In this document: in pieces, positions 1 to 9,605 of the stretch
Layout: every line of letters starts with the position of its first letter
Position numbering within the stretch: position 1 is the stretch's first letter
NCBI RefSeq assembly: GCF_021278025.1
Contig: NZ_JAIBHJ010000003.1
Location: forward strand, 30,787 to 94,786
Reading direction: 5' to 3'
Length of the DNA: 64,000 bases
Source: Motilimonas sp. E26
Lineage (GTDB): Bacteria > Pseudomonadota > Gammaproteobacteria > Enterobacterales > CBDFNC01
Notes under the pieces: generated by a model
What the model was told of the DNA's origin: nothing
The model's database searches: none
What the model saw: the letters and a program-made list of their open reading frames with translations, nothing else
Program-made: the position numbers and the translations under genes

Positions 1-1
1 T

Positions 2-415
2 CATGCCTTTCATGGTGATTTATCGCAAGCTGTGCGAGAGCAAGTACTTAATGAGTTCAAAATGGGTGACTTGAACGTGCTGGTGGCCACTGATGTGGCG
101 GCACGGGGTTTGGACATTGCGCAATTAGGTTGTGTGATTAATATGGAGCTGCCTTTTGTTGCCCAAGATTATGTGCACCGTATTGGCCGTACTGGGCGTG
201 CGGGTCAAGCAGGCTTGGCCATTACCTTATTAAGCCCCGATGAAGAATGGCGCTTAGAAGAAATAGAACTGTTAATTGATCAGCGTTTAGCGGCGCAATG
301 GCTCGCGGGCTTTGAGCCTGATTTAACTAAGAGTGCCCCCATTGATAAGAAAAATAGCCGTGGCGCACAAAAACGCCGCGCTAAAAAGCGGGCGTTTGGC
401 AATAAAAAGCGTTGA
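2..415 (+). CDS. DEAD-box RNA helicase, C-terminal part (5' end outside window)
   Basis: The reading frame is open from the first bases of the window, so this is the 3' part of a longer gene. It holds the second RecA-like domain of a superfamily 2 DEAD-box ATP-dependent RNA helicase. HGDLSQ lies at the left edge, motif V is [12 protein letters not shown] and motif VI is [14 protein letters not shown] strongly basic tail ([14 protein letters not shown]) follows, typical of RhlE-type accessory helicases and likely to aid RNA binding. The first in-frame start-like codon (GTG at 32) is internal and not the true start. The N-terminal domain with the Q motif, Walker A and DEAD box is not visible. 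The exact subfamily cannot be set from the tail alone. Confidence 0.93.
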   Translation, partial: HAFHGDLSQAVREQVLNEFKMGDLNVLVATDVAARGLDIAQLGCVINMELPFVAQDYVHRIGRTGRAGQAGLAITLLSPDEEWRLEEIELLIDQRLAAQWLAGFEPDLTKSAPIDKKNSRGAQKRRAKKRAFGNKKR

Positions 416-434
416 ATAACGTAGTTAAGCAGAA

Positions 435-1496
435 TTAAGCTGAGCGTGCTCGGCGTTGCTTCAGATCCCATATCAGGGTGCTCAAAACTAAGATGGCGGT
501 TAATGGAATTATCACATATGCCGCTACTTGACCCAGCGGTGTTTGATAGCCCGATTGTATGGCACTGCTAATTAAATAAGCGGTGTAAACTAAGTACAAC
601 ACAAAGAAGTTAATCCCTTCCAAACGGCTTAAGGCAGCGCCTGTAAAAAATAACGGTACACACAATAAAGCAACACCCAGCATGACGGGGAGATCAAGGT
701 TAATTAATGCCGCATCAGCAGTTAGCCCGCTTGGCGCAATCAAGCCTGATACGCCCAGTACCGCTAACAAGTTAAATACATTACTACCAATGACGTTACC
801 AACAGCAATATCACGCTGTCCTTTTACGGTGGCAACTAGCGAGGTGACCACCTCAGGTAGTGATGTACCAATGGCGACGATGGTTAAACCAATAACCGCC
901 TCACTCACGCCAAATGACTGCGCAATAGCCACCGCATTTGCTACGAGCAGTTGCGCGCCGATAACCAACAAGGCAAAACCCGCGATAACCCAAAGCACGT
1001 TTTGCCACCAAGGTGCTGCAGCCATATTGTCATCATCTTCAGTTTCGGGCGGGCTCTTTTTGCCCTGAATAAATAAAAAGCTGGTGTAGCTAATTAACAG
1101 CACCACGAGTATCGCAGCATCAATACGGCTTAACATACCGTCGCTAACCAGCCAAAACACTAAGGCTGAAATCGCAACCATGATAGGTACATCTTGCTTT
1201 ATAAGCTGCTTAGAAATCACTAAAGGAGAAATAATCGCGGCTAAGCCAAGAATAAACAGCACGTTAAAGATATTACTGCCGACGACATTGGCTATTGCCA
1301 TCTCGGTTTCGCCAGAAAAGGCTGCGCCAATACTCACCGCTAACTCAGGTGCACTGGTGCCAAAAGCCACCACTGTTAAACCAACCACCAAGCTTGGAAT
1401 ACCTGCGCTTAAGGCTAATCGCGCCGCGCCTTTCACTAAACAATCTGCACCGTAAATCAGTAACACTAGGCCTAACACTAACAATAAATAAACCAC
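435..1496 (-). CDS. Calcium/sodium antiporter, CaCA family (YrbG-like)
   Basis: Inner-membrane cation/Ca2+ exchanger of 353 residues. The protein shows the internal duplication that defines the family. The first alpha repeat has GTSAPE at residues 46-51 and GSNIFN at 73-78. The second has GTSLPE at 210-215 and GSNVFN at 237-242. About ten hydrophobic segments are visible, with an acidic loop (ETEDDDN, about 151-157) between the halves. The start is GTG with AGAGGC shortly upstream, and no better ATG is in frame. The gene converges with the helicase and stands alone. By family it should exchange Ca2+ for Na+ or H+; the physiological ion is not shown by sequence. Confidence 0.92.
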   Translation of the reverse strand: MVYLLLVLGLVLLIYGADCLVKGAARLALSAGIPSLVVGLTVVAFGTSAPELAVSIGAAFSGETEMAIANVVGSNIFNVLFILGLAAIISPLVISKQLIKQDVPIMVAISALVFWLVSDGMLSRIDAAILVVLLISYTSFLFIQGKKSPPETEDDDNMAAAPWWQNVLWVIAGFALLVIGAQLLVANAVAIAQSFGVSEAVIGLTIVAIGTSLPEVVTSLVATVKGQRDIAVGNVIGSNVFNLLAVLGVSGLIAPSGLTADAALINLDLPVMLGVALLCVPLFFTGAALSRLEGINFFVLYLVYTAYLISSAIQSGYQTPLGQVAAYVIIPLTAILVLSTLIWDLKQRRARSA

Positions 1497-1634
1497 TATT
1501 TTGCCTCTAAAGTTGGCGTTGTCATGATCGCGATAGTAAGGCTTTTTATAGCGCGAAGATAGAGGCTAATAAACAAATAAATTTGTTTTGATTATCGCTC
1601 AACTTGTTACTCTAAGTTTTTGTAATATAAAGAA

Positions 1635-2516
1635 TTAAAGTGACAGTGATATAAGTAGCAGAATAGGTAAGCTAACTAAGGCTGAAGCGTTACCAAATAA
1701 CACCATTGCAGCCACCTTATGGGGCTCATTTTGGTAACGCTCGGCGTAGAGGTAGTTCATTACCGCAGGCGGTAGCATACTAAATAACAAGATCATTTTT
1801 AGGTGTAAGCTAGGTAAGGGAATAAACAAATAGACTAAGGTAAACGACACCGCGCCAGTGAGTAAACTCAGACCAATATTAATAAGCCCTATTTTTAAGC
1901 CATCAAGTTGCAACTGAGTCATCTGAGAGCCCAGCGCTAATAGCATTACAGGAATCGCTGCTTGACCAAGTAATTGGGTCGCCTCGGCAATGGGCTGGTA
2001 AATGTGTACTTGGCCAAGATTAAGGGTTATAGCCGCCAAAGCAGCAATAAATAGCGGCGTTTTAAAGGCGCTGACTAAGTTTTGCCAGCCCCGCTGGTTA
2101 CTTAATATCAAGCTGCCAAAAATCACATGCAAACAAGTAGACACCACAAACAATAATACCGCAGCCTCAGCCGCAACGGCGCCGAAAGCATAGCCAAACA
2201 AAGGAATGGCTAAATTGCCACTGTTGCGGAACATTAAGGTGGGCGCCCAGCTTTTAAAGTTCATTGATTTTGGCGCAAGGCAGATAAAAAGGACGCCCGG
2301 CAACAGCAACACAGACAAGGCGGCGATAATTAAAGGACCTTGGCTCATGTTTAGGGGCATCGCCACCAAGGATGAAAAAACGAGGGCGGGCACAAATACA
2401 TCGATATTAAGGCGATTGATTGGCGCAAAATTAATATTCATGGTTTTGCCCACCCAAAAGCCCACTAAGACCAAGGAAAAAACGGGCAGTAAAATAGCGA
2501 TTACTTGGCTAAGCAT
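1635..2516 (-). CDS. AEC family transporter (auxin efflux carrier-like)
   Basis: Integral membrane protein of 293 residues with roughly ten hydrophobic segments, of the AEC (auxin efflux carrier) family. Visible family features are the N-terminal LVLVGFWVGK stretch, the conserved mid-protein RNSGNLAIPL (near residue 97) and the C-terminal LPPAVMNYLYAERY. Bacterial members export malate, malonate or similar organic acids, or remain uncharacterised, so no substrate is assigned. The ATG lies near 2516. The gene is transcribed alone, with more than 100 bases on either side and no clear partner. Confidence 0.85.
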   Translation of the reverse strand: MLSQVIAILLPVFSLVLVGFWVGKTMNINFAPINRLNIDVFVPALVFSSLVAMPLNMSQGPLIIAALSVLLLPGVLFICLAPKSMNFKSWAPTLMFRNSGNLAIPLFGYAFGAVAAEAAVLLFVVSTCLHVIFGSLILSNQRGWQNLVSAFKTPLFIAALAAITLNLGQVHIYQPIAEATQLLGQAAIPVMLLALGSQMTQLQLDGLKIGLINIGLSLLTGAVSFTLVYLFIPLPSLHLKMILLFSMLPPAVMNYLYAERYQNEPHKVAAMVLFGNASALVSLPILLLISLSL

Positions 2517-2681
2517 AAAAGCAGGCTTCTATTACAGTAAGAAACTCATGACGTTATCTTAATTTTAAGCAAAATGACAGGAGCGAAGAGTGTGAGTTGT
2601 TGAATGCATAAGCAGCCTTAAGTGACTTTTACTAGATGCTGTAAGCACAAAACGAAGCACTCGTATGCCTGTGTTATAAGG

Positions 2682-3371
2682 TTAAACCAATGTACTGATC
2701 CTAGGGTTTAGGGCGTTCATAAGAAAGTGAGCAAATAAGCCGGTATCCACATTTAACCTTGCTTCCATGGTCAGATAATCTTGGCCAAAGCCATTAGGTT
2801 GAAATTGATTATTATAACGTTCCGTTAACTCGTTGAGCTGCAATGAGCCGCGCAGCTCATCTTGCTGTAATTCGTTATAGCCAACTGAGTCTCGGTGTTT
2901 TAAGCCATAAACGATACCAGTATGAAGCTGAGTAAACGCCTCTTTTAACTTATCATTGTTAGCAATCTCCTGCTCCAGTTCAGATAAGGTTTCAGGTGAT
3001 AGGTTTGCCCCTGATAGCTTTAAAGTGCCATCTTTTTGCAGCGACAGATCCAGCTCACTAAGATCTAGATCAGGGTTTTCAGCCATTTGTTTTTCTTTAA
3101 ATGCTGCGAACTCGTACACGCTAGTTTGTAATGCTGACTGAGTTTTGGTCATTTCTTCCATATAAAGAAGCATACGTTGCGACACTTCTTCATCAAGGCG
3201 CTGAGATAACTCAGTTGAGATCCCATGAGCTAGATCGAAGGACACTTGCTCCTGACGAGTCGAGTGGGTCACTTCGTGATTTTTATCCTTTATTTTCTCT
3301 ATCGGCTGCTGCTCACTTCGGTTCAATTGTGGCTGAACTGGTAGCCTATTTGATTGCTTAATAACCACCAT
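2682..3371 (-). CDS. Hypothetical cytoplasmic protein, 229 aa
   Basis: I do not recognise this family. The protein has no signal peptide or membrane segment. Its N-terminus is polar and low in complexity (residues 1-45), followed by a predicted mostly helical region rich in Glu, Gln and Leu (about 50-160) and a less charged C-terminus ending near ALNPRISTLV. The start is supported by GGGAGC a few bases upstream of the ATG. It shares the overall style of the coiled-coil protein at 34702-35277 (polar N-terminus then helices), but I cannot align the two convincingly. It stands alone. Confidence 0.7.
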   Translation of the reverse strand: MVVIKQSNRLPVQPQLNRSEQQPIEKIKDKNHEVTHSTRQEQVSFDLAHGISTELSQRLDEEVSQRMLLYMEEMTKTQSALQTSVYEFAAFKEKQMAENPDLDLSELDLSLQKDGTLKLSGANLSPETLSELEQEIANNDKLKEAFTQLHTGIVYGLKHRDSVGYNELQQDELRGSLQLNELTERYNNQFQPNGFGQDYLTMEARLNVDTGLFAHFLMNALNPRISTLV

Positions 3372-3556
3372 GTTGATGCTCCCTTACGTATGTAAACTTA
3401 CTTCTGTTGGGGGTTGAGTACCATGACTTGGAATTGTCGTCTGTAACATCGCTTTCTTTGGCATCGGCAAATACAGCAAAAAATTTACATTTATGGCTGG
3501 CAATGTTTATATTAACTACCAAGCTTTAAGCAAGTATGCCAACTATTGGAGGTTTT

Positions 3557-3856
3557 ATGCAACAGAAGCAAATAAAGAAGTGGTTAGCTCATGGTGGAGA
3601 AACTGATTGTATTTTATATACTTATGCTGACTCTTCCTATTATCGACCAGAAGTCATTGTGCATAATGCGCCTGAGCCTATCACCAATAGTAGTGGTGAA
3701 ACTATCCATTTTAACAGCTTGGTTAATGCCAAGGAGGGAATGAAAAAATTAGGCTTTGATTCGGTAATCTTAAAACTCGATTTACCTTACGATGAAATGC
3801 TGGGTGAAAAAGTATCAGCTAATGAATGTTTTCAAGAAATGAAAATTTGTCTCTAA
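3557..3856 (+). CDS. DUF6482-like small protein
   Basis: Small soluble protein of 99 residues beginning MQQKQIKKWL. I chose the ATG at 3557 because a strong GGAGG (3548-3552) sits just upstream; the frame extends to 3536 but that start has no ribosome site. The core (YTYADSSYYRPEVIVHNA..., then LGFDSVILKLDLPYDEML) resembles DUF6482, a short family found in marine gammaproteobacteria with no known function. It has no signal peptide or obvious catalytic residues. The gene is monocistronic and converges on betT across a 14-bp hairpin. Confidence 0.75.
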   Translation: MQQKQIKKWLAHGGETDCILYTYADSSYYRPEVIVHNAPEPITNSSGETIHFNSLVNAKEGMKKLGFDSVILKLDLPYDEMLGEKVSANECFQEMKICL

Positions 3857-3937
3857 TCGACCCTTAGGGTGGAGTCATCAGTGCTTAGCCCTGCATCCTG
3901 CGATGTGTAAAAGCAATCATAGAAGCTTATTTTTAAT

Positions 3938-3974
3938 GGCTTGAGCTATGGTGATCAATGCCATAGCTCAAGCC
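3938..3974. repeat. Perfect 14-bp inverted repeat between convergent genes
   Basis: GGCTTGAGCTATGG (3938-3951) and CCATAGCTCAAGCC (3961-3974) form a perfect 14-bp stem with a 9-base loop between the DUF6482-like gene (+) and betT (-). Neither strand has a clear U-tract after the stem. It is therefore more likely an mRNA-stabilising or shared 3' hairpin than a classical intrinsic terminator. Confidence 0.7.
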
Positions 3975-3986
3975 AGTCTCAGGTTA

Positions 3987-5972
3987 CTATTGTTGACCGG
4001 TATTAACTTCACCTTCTTCTTCTAAAATTTCAGAGCTGGCTAAGTACAAGAAATGTAAATGGCGCTCATACTGGGTGATCGCATCCGCAATAATTTGCTC
4101 TTGGGTATAGCCGAAAACATCATATTGCTGGCCGCCTTGTAGTAAGAATACTTCAGCGCGGTAGTAATCATCATGCTTTTCTTCGGCATAGGCTGGCACC
4201 GCAAAGTGACGTAATCGAATACCATAAGAGAAATTTTCTGCTTCTTCTTTGTAGATAGTTAAGCGGATTTTTTCACTGTCTTCAATCAATTTTGCTTTAA
4301 GACCCGTTTGCTCAAACTGCTCACAGAGTTCAGTTAATGCTGGGCGAACGATATGTTCAATAAATCGCTCAGCCTGATTTAAACCAGGGTGAACCAATAA
4401 CGTATTTAAGCGCTCTTTCCAGTGGATCTGACTTTGGGTAAATTGAACTGACGTATTGTGGCTTTGCACACTTTTTTGCAACATTAAATCATGACGTAGC
4501 GCCTTAAATAAACCATAGCAAAATAGCATCATGATGAACATGAATGGGAATGCGCTGGCAATGGTTAAGGTTTGCAGGGCTTGTAAGCCTCCCGCAAATA
4601 GCAGTGTCGAAGCGATGATGCCAATCATGCTGGTCCAAAAAATACGCTGCCACAATGGTGTGTCTTGCTCGCCACCTGCGGTTAGGGTATCAATAACCAG
4701 GGCGCCAGAGTCTGCAGAGGTAATAAAGAATGTTGTTACCAGCAATACAGCAATAAAGGACAAGAATGAAGAAAGCGGAAATTGCTCAAAGAAAATAAAG
4801 ATAGCAATAGCCACATTATCATTTACTGCTTGAGCTAATAAGTGCGCAGTATCACCTGCAATCATGTGAATGGCACTGTTGCCAAATACGGTCATCCATA
4901 AGAAGGTAAAACCAGCTGGGATGAAAAGCACGCCGACGATAAATTCACGAATGGTACGACCACGAGAAACGCGCGCAATAAATATTCCAACAAAAGGAGA
5001 CCAAGATATCCACCAGCCCCAATACAACATGGTCCAGCCACCCAGCCAGTCTTCTTTTGGATCATAGGCGTACATATTAAATGTGCTGTTCACCAACTCG
5101 CTCATATAGGTGCCGGTATTTTCTACAAATGATTGCAGAAGTAATTCTGTTGGCCCCAATAGTAAAATGCCAACTAATAGGGTAAGTGCCAATATCATAT
5201 TGAGATTGGAGAGGCGCTTAATCCCGCCATCTAAACCTAAGATCACCGAGCCTGTGGCTAAAACGGTGATAATAATAATCAGCCCTAGTTGGATTAAGGG
5301 GGTTTGAGGTAATTCAAATAAATGCATTAAGCCAGCGTTAAGTTGCTGCACGCCAAAACCTAAAGATGTGGCTACACCAAATAGTGTCCCCACAACTGCA
5401 AAGGTGTCCACGGCGTGGCCTAGGGGGCCGTATATTCGATCGCCTATTAATGGATATAAAGCAGAGCGTGGCAACAGTGGTAACTTGTGGCGATAAGAGA
5501 AATAAGCCAAAGATAATGCGACCACGGCATAAATAGCCCAAGCATGTAGGCCCCAGTGGAAGAAAGTGATGCGCATGGCTTCTTTTGCTGCCGCTATGGT
5601 GGCGGCATCGCCAATTGGCGGGCTTAAATAATGCATCACGGGCTCAGCCACACCGAAAAACATTAAGCCAATGCCCATGCCAGCGGAGAACAACATAGAG
5701 AACCACGACACATTGGTGTAATCCGGCTCACTGTGATCGGGACCAAGCTTAAGGTCGCCTAAGCGGCTGACCATAATGCAAACGGTAAAAATGAGGAAGA
5801 TAGCGACAGCTAAAATGTAAATCCAGCTGACTTTACTGACCAGCCAAGATTGAACTTCGCCAAAAAACTGACCACTAAGATCAGGCTTTAAAGCGGCAAT
5901 AAAAGCGATAGAAACCGCAATAAGTAACGAAGAGATAAAAACGGGTTTATTTATTTTTGTTTGTATTTCCAT
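3987..5972 (-). CDS. betT: BCCT family choline/betaine transporter (BetT type)
   Basis: Na+- or H+-coupled betaine/choline/carnitine transporter of 661 residues with twelve membrane segments. The signature Trp-box segment lies at about residues 313-327 (WTMLYWGWWISWSPF), followed by GIFIARVSRGRT. The glycine-rich MGIGLMFFGVAEP (about 99-111) is also typical. About 170 hydrophilic residues follow the last membrane segment, as in E. coli BetT (677 aa), where the cytosolic tail tunes transport to osmolarity. The length and tail favour a BetT-type choline or betaine importer over the shorter BCCT carriers. No betaine synthesis genes (betA/betB/betI) are adjacent, so uptake of ready-made betaine is also possible. 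Confidence 0.9.
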   Translation of the reverse strand: MEIQTKINKPVFISSLLIAVSIAFIAALKPDLSGQFFGEVQSWLVSKVSWIYILAVAIFLIFTVCIMVSRLGDLKLGPDHSEPDYTNVSWFSMLFSAGMGIGLMFFGVAEPVMHYLSPPIGDAATIAAAKEAMRITFFHWGLHAWAIYAVVALSLAYFSYRHKLPLLPRSALYPLIGDRIYGPLGHAVDTFAVVGTLFGVATSLGFGVQQLNAGLMHLFELPQTPLIQLGLIIIITVLATGSVILGLDGGIKRLSNLNMILALTLLVGILLLGPTELLLQSFVENTGTYMSELVNSTFNMYAYDPKEDWLGGWTMLYWGWWISWSPFVGIFIARVSRGRTIREFIVGVLFIPAGFTFLWMTVFGNSAIHMIAGDTAHLLAQAVNDNVAIAIFIFFEQFPLSSFLSFIAVLLVTTFFITSADSGALVIDTLTAGGEQDTPLWQRIFWTSMIGIIASTLLFAGGLQALQTLTIASAFPFMFIMMLFCYGLFKALRHDLMLQKSVQSHNTSVQFTQSQIHWKERLNTLLVHPGLNQAERFIEHIVRPALTELCEQFEQTGLKAKLIEDSEKIRLTIYKEEAENFSYGIRLRHFAVPAYAEEKHDDYYRAEVFLLQGGQQYDVFGYTQEQIIADAITQYERHLHFLYLASSEILEEEGEVNTGQQ

Positions 5973-6323
5973 AATAAGTCTTTGGTTGAAGGCGCGCCCT
6001 AAGGGTCATTTCCTTAGATCACGATGACTGCTTAACAGAGCGCGAAGCAAAAAGGGCTTCACAACGTAAGCAAATACTCACTAATAAATGAGTGTAAAAC
6101 AGCCAAAAGATACACAGAGATAACGGTTATCGGTTAAGTTATCCTGCTTACATGTGTTTGTTCAGTAGCTAATGCTAGCACAAAACACCATTCTTTTGTT
6201 AAATAGCGATGGATTGTTTTAGTTTTCGTGGCAGGTATTACCGCTTTACAGCAGCTTTATACTGGGGCAAAAAATCACTTTACCCCTTACAAAACAACTA
6301 TTTCGAAACCTATTGATTATTGA
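5973..6323. other. Intergenic region upstream of betT
   Basis: No ORF with coding character was found. The stretch holds the leader and promoter of betT (minus strand) and the 3' flank of the ArnT-like gene. It is AT-rich, with short partial repeats such as TAACGGTTATCGGTTAAGTTA near 6121. I see no clear BetI-type operator. Confidence 0.5.
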
Positions 6324-8030
6324 CTATAGGTTATCGTAAAAATGAAGTTGCGGCGTGTAATAGCGCTTAACCTCTTTGGGAGCTTGACACTCAGATGTCA
6401 TTGTCGATTTATCTAATAAAATCCAATCTCTGCGATGCGCGTTGCCAATCAAGACTCCTTTATTGAGATCAAAGCAAACCACCCCTTTATCACGCGCTTG
6501 AGTTAAAATGTAGCGATTATCTTTTTCGTTCATCCATAACCAAGCATTTCGATATTGTTCGGGATGGCTGCTCAAGTAGCTAAAGTGAGTCATCGGGATG
6601 GTTGAAAATAGTAAAAACTGTTCTTTTAATAAGGTTAAGCCTAGCTCGCCTTCTGCGCCGATACGCTCTTTAACGGTTGCCATTATTTGCTTCGCGGGCG
6701 TTCTGGTTGGGTTCATTAATACATACCCTAATGAACCATAAAGCAACCAAGTTACGGCAAGCGCCGCGCCAAAACGAGGTAATGTTAATTGCAGTTTATA
6801 GCGCCATAGGGCTGCGATCCAAGTTGCTGCGGCCAAAGCGAATAAAGCGGCAAATGGCAATAACTCGTCACCGAGCTGTTTCGTCAATTTTGATGAACCT
6901 ATTAAGCTCATTATCGTGGCAGTGATGAATACCAAGGCAAATATAGCAGCAAAACCCGTTAGCACTTTATTCACCCAGCTTGCCACCCTAGTTTGGCTGA
7001 TGATAGCTGCCATCGCGAGCGCTAGCATTGGCAGCGCGGGTAAAATATAAACGCCGCGCTTACCCGGGCTAATACTAAAGAAAATAACCACACAGACGAC
7101 CCAAACTAATAGCGTTTGTAATAATGGCGATGCCTTTATTTCAACCCAACTTTTTTTACTAAATAGAAATAAATAAAGTGGGAACCACAATAACGGCACA
7201 ACACTCACTATAAAGTAATACCAAGGCTTTAAGTGGCCGGTTGGGTTCGCGTAACGTTGCGCTGTTTGCTGCAGCAGAATGTTATCTCGATAAGCAGTAA
7301 AGTCGGGGTTATCTTTGCTGGCTGCAAAATACAACACCGGCAGCAGCCAGAGCATTAAAGTACCTAGCATGGTTAATGGGCCAAACCATAGTTTGAAATT
7401 GATAGGTGCTGCAAATTGTTCCTTTTTTACAAAATGAAGAAAAAGCAAAGGCACAAAAATAAGTAAGGGTAAAAAGCCAACTCCTTTGGTGAGAATGCCA
7501 AGCGCCATACACACCCAACTAAATAAATACCAGCGCATGTTTGGCTTGACAAAAAAATGCCGAACTAAACCATACATAGTAACCGTGATCCAACAAGCCA
7601 CCATGGCATCTATCTGCGCGGCTTTTGCCTGAATGACAAATTGCGGTGCTATTAATAGCAGCATCGATGCATTTCGCGCAGTGTTAACATTCCAAAGTTT
7701 AGCGGCAAGATCAAACACACATAGCAAGGTGATTAATCCCGCGATGGCGTTAGGAATTAAAAATGTCGCGGAGAGATTTCCTGTGAGTTTATAAAGTAGC
7801 GCGATGGACCACATAAAAATCGGTGGCTTGTCGGGATAAAGCTCGCCTCCTCGTAGTGGGAAAAACCAGCGACCCGAATCAACCATTTCTTTAGCAGCTT
7901 CAACAAAACGAGGCTCGTCCGCTGGCCAAGGGTCACGCAGTCCGATACCCATAAAGATAATGCAAAAAGCAATAAATAGAATGAACAGCAAATTGCTGTA
8001 ATAGCGGTCGTTAAAAAATGATTTATCCAT
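6324..8030 (-). CDS. ArnT-like glycosyltransferase (GT39/GT83 type)
   Basis: Polytopic inner-membrane glycosyltransferase of 568 residues that by family transfers a sugar from a polyprenyl-phosphate carrier on the periplasmic side. The conserved first loop RDPWPADEPR is at residues 32-41, followed by GGELYPDKPP, which matches ArnT/PMT-family enzymes with their acidic catalytic residue. About eleven hydrophobic segments follow, then a soluble periplasmic domain of about 120 residues. Its start codon overlaps the stop of the upstream TVP38 gene by one base (TAATG), implying coupled translation. The upstream GT2 enzyme probably supplies the lipid-linked sugar. Whether the acceptor is lipid A (as for true ArnT) or another envelope glycan cannot be read here; no other arn genes are present. 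Confidence 0.88.
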   Translation of the reverse strand: MDKSFFNDRYYSNLLFILFIAFCIIFMGIGLRDPWPADEPRFVEAAKEMVDSGRWFFPLRGGELYPDKPPIFMWSIALLYKLTGNLSATFLIPNAIAGLITLLCVFDLAAKLWNVNTARNASMLLLIAPQFVIQAKAAQIDAMVACWITVTMYGLVRHFFVKPNMRWYLFSWVCMALGILTKGVGFLPLLIFVPLLFLHFVKKEQFAAPINFKLWFGPLTMLGTLMLWLLPVLYFAASKDNPDFTAYRDNILLQQTAQRYANPTGHLKPWYYFIVSVVPLLWFPLYLFLFSKKSWVEIKASPLLQTLLVWVVCVVIFFSISPGKRGVYILPALPMLALAMAAIISQTRVASWVNKVLTGFAAIFALVFITATIMSLIGSSKLTKQLGDELLPFAALFALAAATWIAALWRYKLQLTLPRFGAALAVTWLLYGSLGYVLMNPTRTPAKQIMATVKERIGAEGELGLTLLKEQFLLFSTIPMTHFSYLSSHPEQYRNAWLWMNEKDNRYILTQARDKGVVCFDLNKGVLIGNAHRRDWILLDKSTMTSECQAPKEVKRYYTPQLHFYDNL

Positions 8031-8698
8031 TAGTTTGAAACTTCCATTTTTAAATTTTCTAGGCGCTGCTTGATGTGATCACGGTAAAGTAGGGTTGATA
8101 AAATGAAGCTAATTAATGCCATGATAATACTGATATAAAGCATGGTGCTGTTCGCATCATTCATGCCATCGCCAACGAGAGAAAAGATGATTGTTTGTGG
8201 CAAATAACCAACTAAGCTAGCAGTAATAAACGGGAAGAAAGGAACACTGCCGCCACCTGACAAGGTGTTGGTGAGTAAATTGCTGCCAAAAGGAAATAGG
8301 CGGAGTGTTAGGATTTTTAAAAATGGCTTGTGCTTAGCAAAGCGACTAAATTTTTCCATCCGTAGAGGTAGCTTTTTATGTAAGGTATTTTTTAAATACA
8401 GGTTGGCGATAAAATAATTCGCCGCAGCTGCAACGAGGCAAGTAAATAGCGCAAGGCTTACTCCTATCATCACGCCATATAAATAAGCAAATAAAAAAGC
8501 CACGACTTGGCGAGGCCCACCGATAAAAAGAAATAAAATGCTGGTGATGAAAATGGTGAAATGAGCACTGTTACCATGCTGAGTAATGTAATCTTCTAGC
8601 CATAGAGAATCGGCGAGGTGGAGCCAAATGGGGGAATCTATGCTGACGGCCAATACGCTCAGTAGCGTGACGAATAAGGTGATTTTGACCCATTTCAT
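8030..8698 (-). CDS. TVP38/TMEM64 (VTT domain) membrane protein
   Basis: Integral membrane protein of 222 residues with the VTT/SNARE-associated domain of the TVP38/DedA superfamily. Visible marks are FIGGPRQVVAFLFAYLYGVMIG (shown in part, about residues 58-79) and the C-terminal RLFPFGSNLLTNTLSGGG followed by GYLPQTIIFSLVGDG. Some DedA-superfamily members are undecaprenyl-phosphate flippases. The gene sits between a GT2 polyprenyl-sugar synthase-like gene and an ArnT-like transferase, with a 1-base overlap with the latter. A role in moving the lipid carrier or lipid-linked sugar across the inner membrane is a reasonable inference but unproven. Confidence 0.85.
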   Translation of the reverse strand: MKWVKITLFVTLLSVLAVSIDSPIWLHLADSLWLEDYITQHGNSAHFTIFITSILFLFIGGPRQVVAFLFAYLYGVMIGVSLALFTCLVAAAANYFIANLYLKNTLHKKLPLRMEKFSRFAKHKPFLKILTLRLFPFGSNLLTNTLSGGGSVPFFPFITASLVGYLPQTIIFSLVGDGMNDANSTMLYISIIMALISFILSTLLYRDHIKQRLENLKMEVSN

Positions 8699-8707
8699 AT
8701 ACCTGTG

Positions 8708-9445
8708 TTACTCAATTTCTTCGCTAATAATTCGCGGTAATTTGGTTCGCTTGCGCAGCCACATCACGCCAAACATATCGACAACACCCACCCACGCTCG
8801 GCTCCATGCGGTGTAGTTTGATTGCCCTACTGCACGGTTGCGATGATTTACTGGACAGACCACAATTTTGCCGTTGATTCTTTTAACCAGTGCCGGCAAA
8901 AATCGATGCATATGATCAAAATAGGGAAGGGCTTGAAAAGTACGTTTGGGAAAGACCTTTAAACCACAACCAGAGTCGGGCACGCCATCATTTAAAAAGC
9001 GTTGGCGAATACCATTGGCTATTTTTGATTGTAGCCTTACCCAAGGCGTATCCAATCGTTTATTGCGAAATCCGGCAATACAAAAATGCTCTGTTTGTAC
9101 CTGCTGCGCAGCTTGCAATAATGCGGGAATGTCAGCCGGATCATTTTGGCCATCAGCATCAGACGTTACAATCCATTCTCCTTTGGCATGAAAGATACCG
9201 GTATGCAGTGCTGTGCTTTGTCCACAACTGGCTTCATGACTGATTACTTGCAATTGGCATTGACTTTGAGCGGCAAACTCTTTTGCTTCTATCACTGTGT
9301 TATCTTTGCTGCCATCATTGACCAATACCACCTCAAACTGAATGTTACCTAAGGCGTGTAATACTTCGCTGATTTCTTTAATCAGTAGGCCGATGTTGCC
9401 TTGTTCATTTTTAGCTGGAATGACGACTGACACAAATGGATGCAT
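8708..9445 (-). CDS. GT2 family glycosyltransferase (DPM1/ArnC-like)
   Basis: Family 2 glycosyltransferase with a GT-A fold, 245 residues from the chosen ATG. I start at MHPFVSVVIPAKNEQGN because the family N-terminus begins there; the frame runs upstream to 9523 but adds an unrelated stretch. The nucleotide-sugar site shows DGS at 44-46 and DADGQNDP at 96-103. There are no C-terminal membrane helices, as in dolichol-phosphate mannose synthase and unlike ArnC. It is first in an operon with the TVP38 and ArnT-like genes (9-base gap to the former). The likely product is a polyprenyl-phosphate-linked hexose; the sugar is not determined. Confidence 0.88.
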   Translation of the reverse strand: MHPFVSVVIPAKNEQGNIGLLIKEISEVLHALGNIQFEVVLVNDGSKDNTVIEAKEFAAQSQCQLQVISHEASCGQSTALHTGIFHAKGEWIVTSDADGQNDPADIPALLQAAQQVQTEHFCIAGFRNKRLDTPWVRLQSKIANGIRQRFLNDGVPDSGCGLKVFPKRTFQALPYFDHMHRFLPALVKRINGKIVVCPVNHRNRAVGQSNYTAWSRAWVGVVDMFGVMWLRKRTKLPRIISEEIE

Positions 9446-9605
9446 AACATACTCAGTGAGATAGATAAAAACTGACGGCCTGCTGTGGGGTGAAAGCTTA
9501 GTCTTAGCGTTTTCTAGCCGCAAAATTAGTATAGTATTTTCAATAAGCTGTTAAGAATATAGCGCCAAGATGACAAAAATATTAAGTGGTAGCGCACATT
9601 CTGCT

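Noticed and set aside
3938..3974. 14-bp hairpin as terminator of betT
   Set aside because: No U-tract follows on either strand, so listed as an inverted repeat instead.
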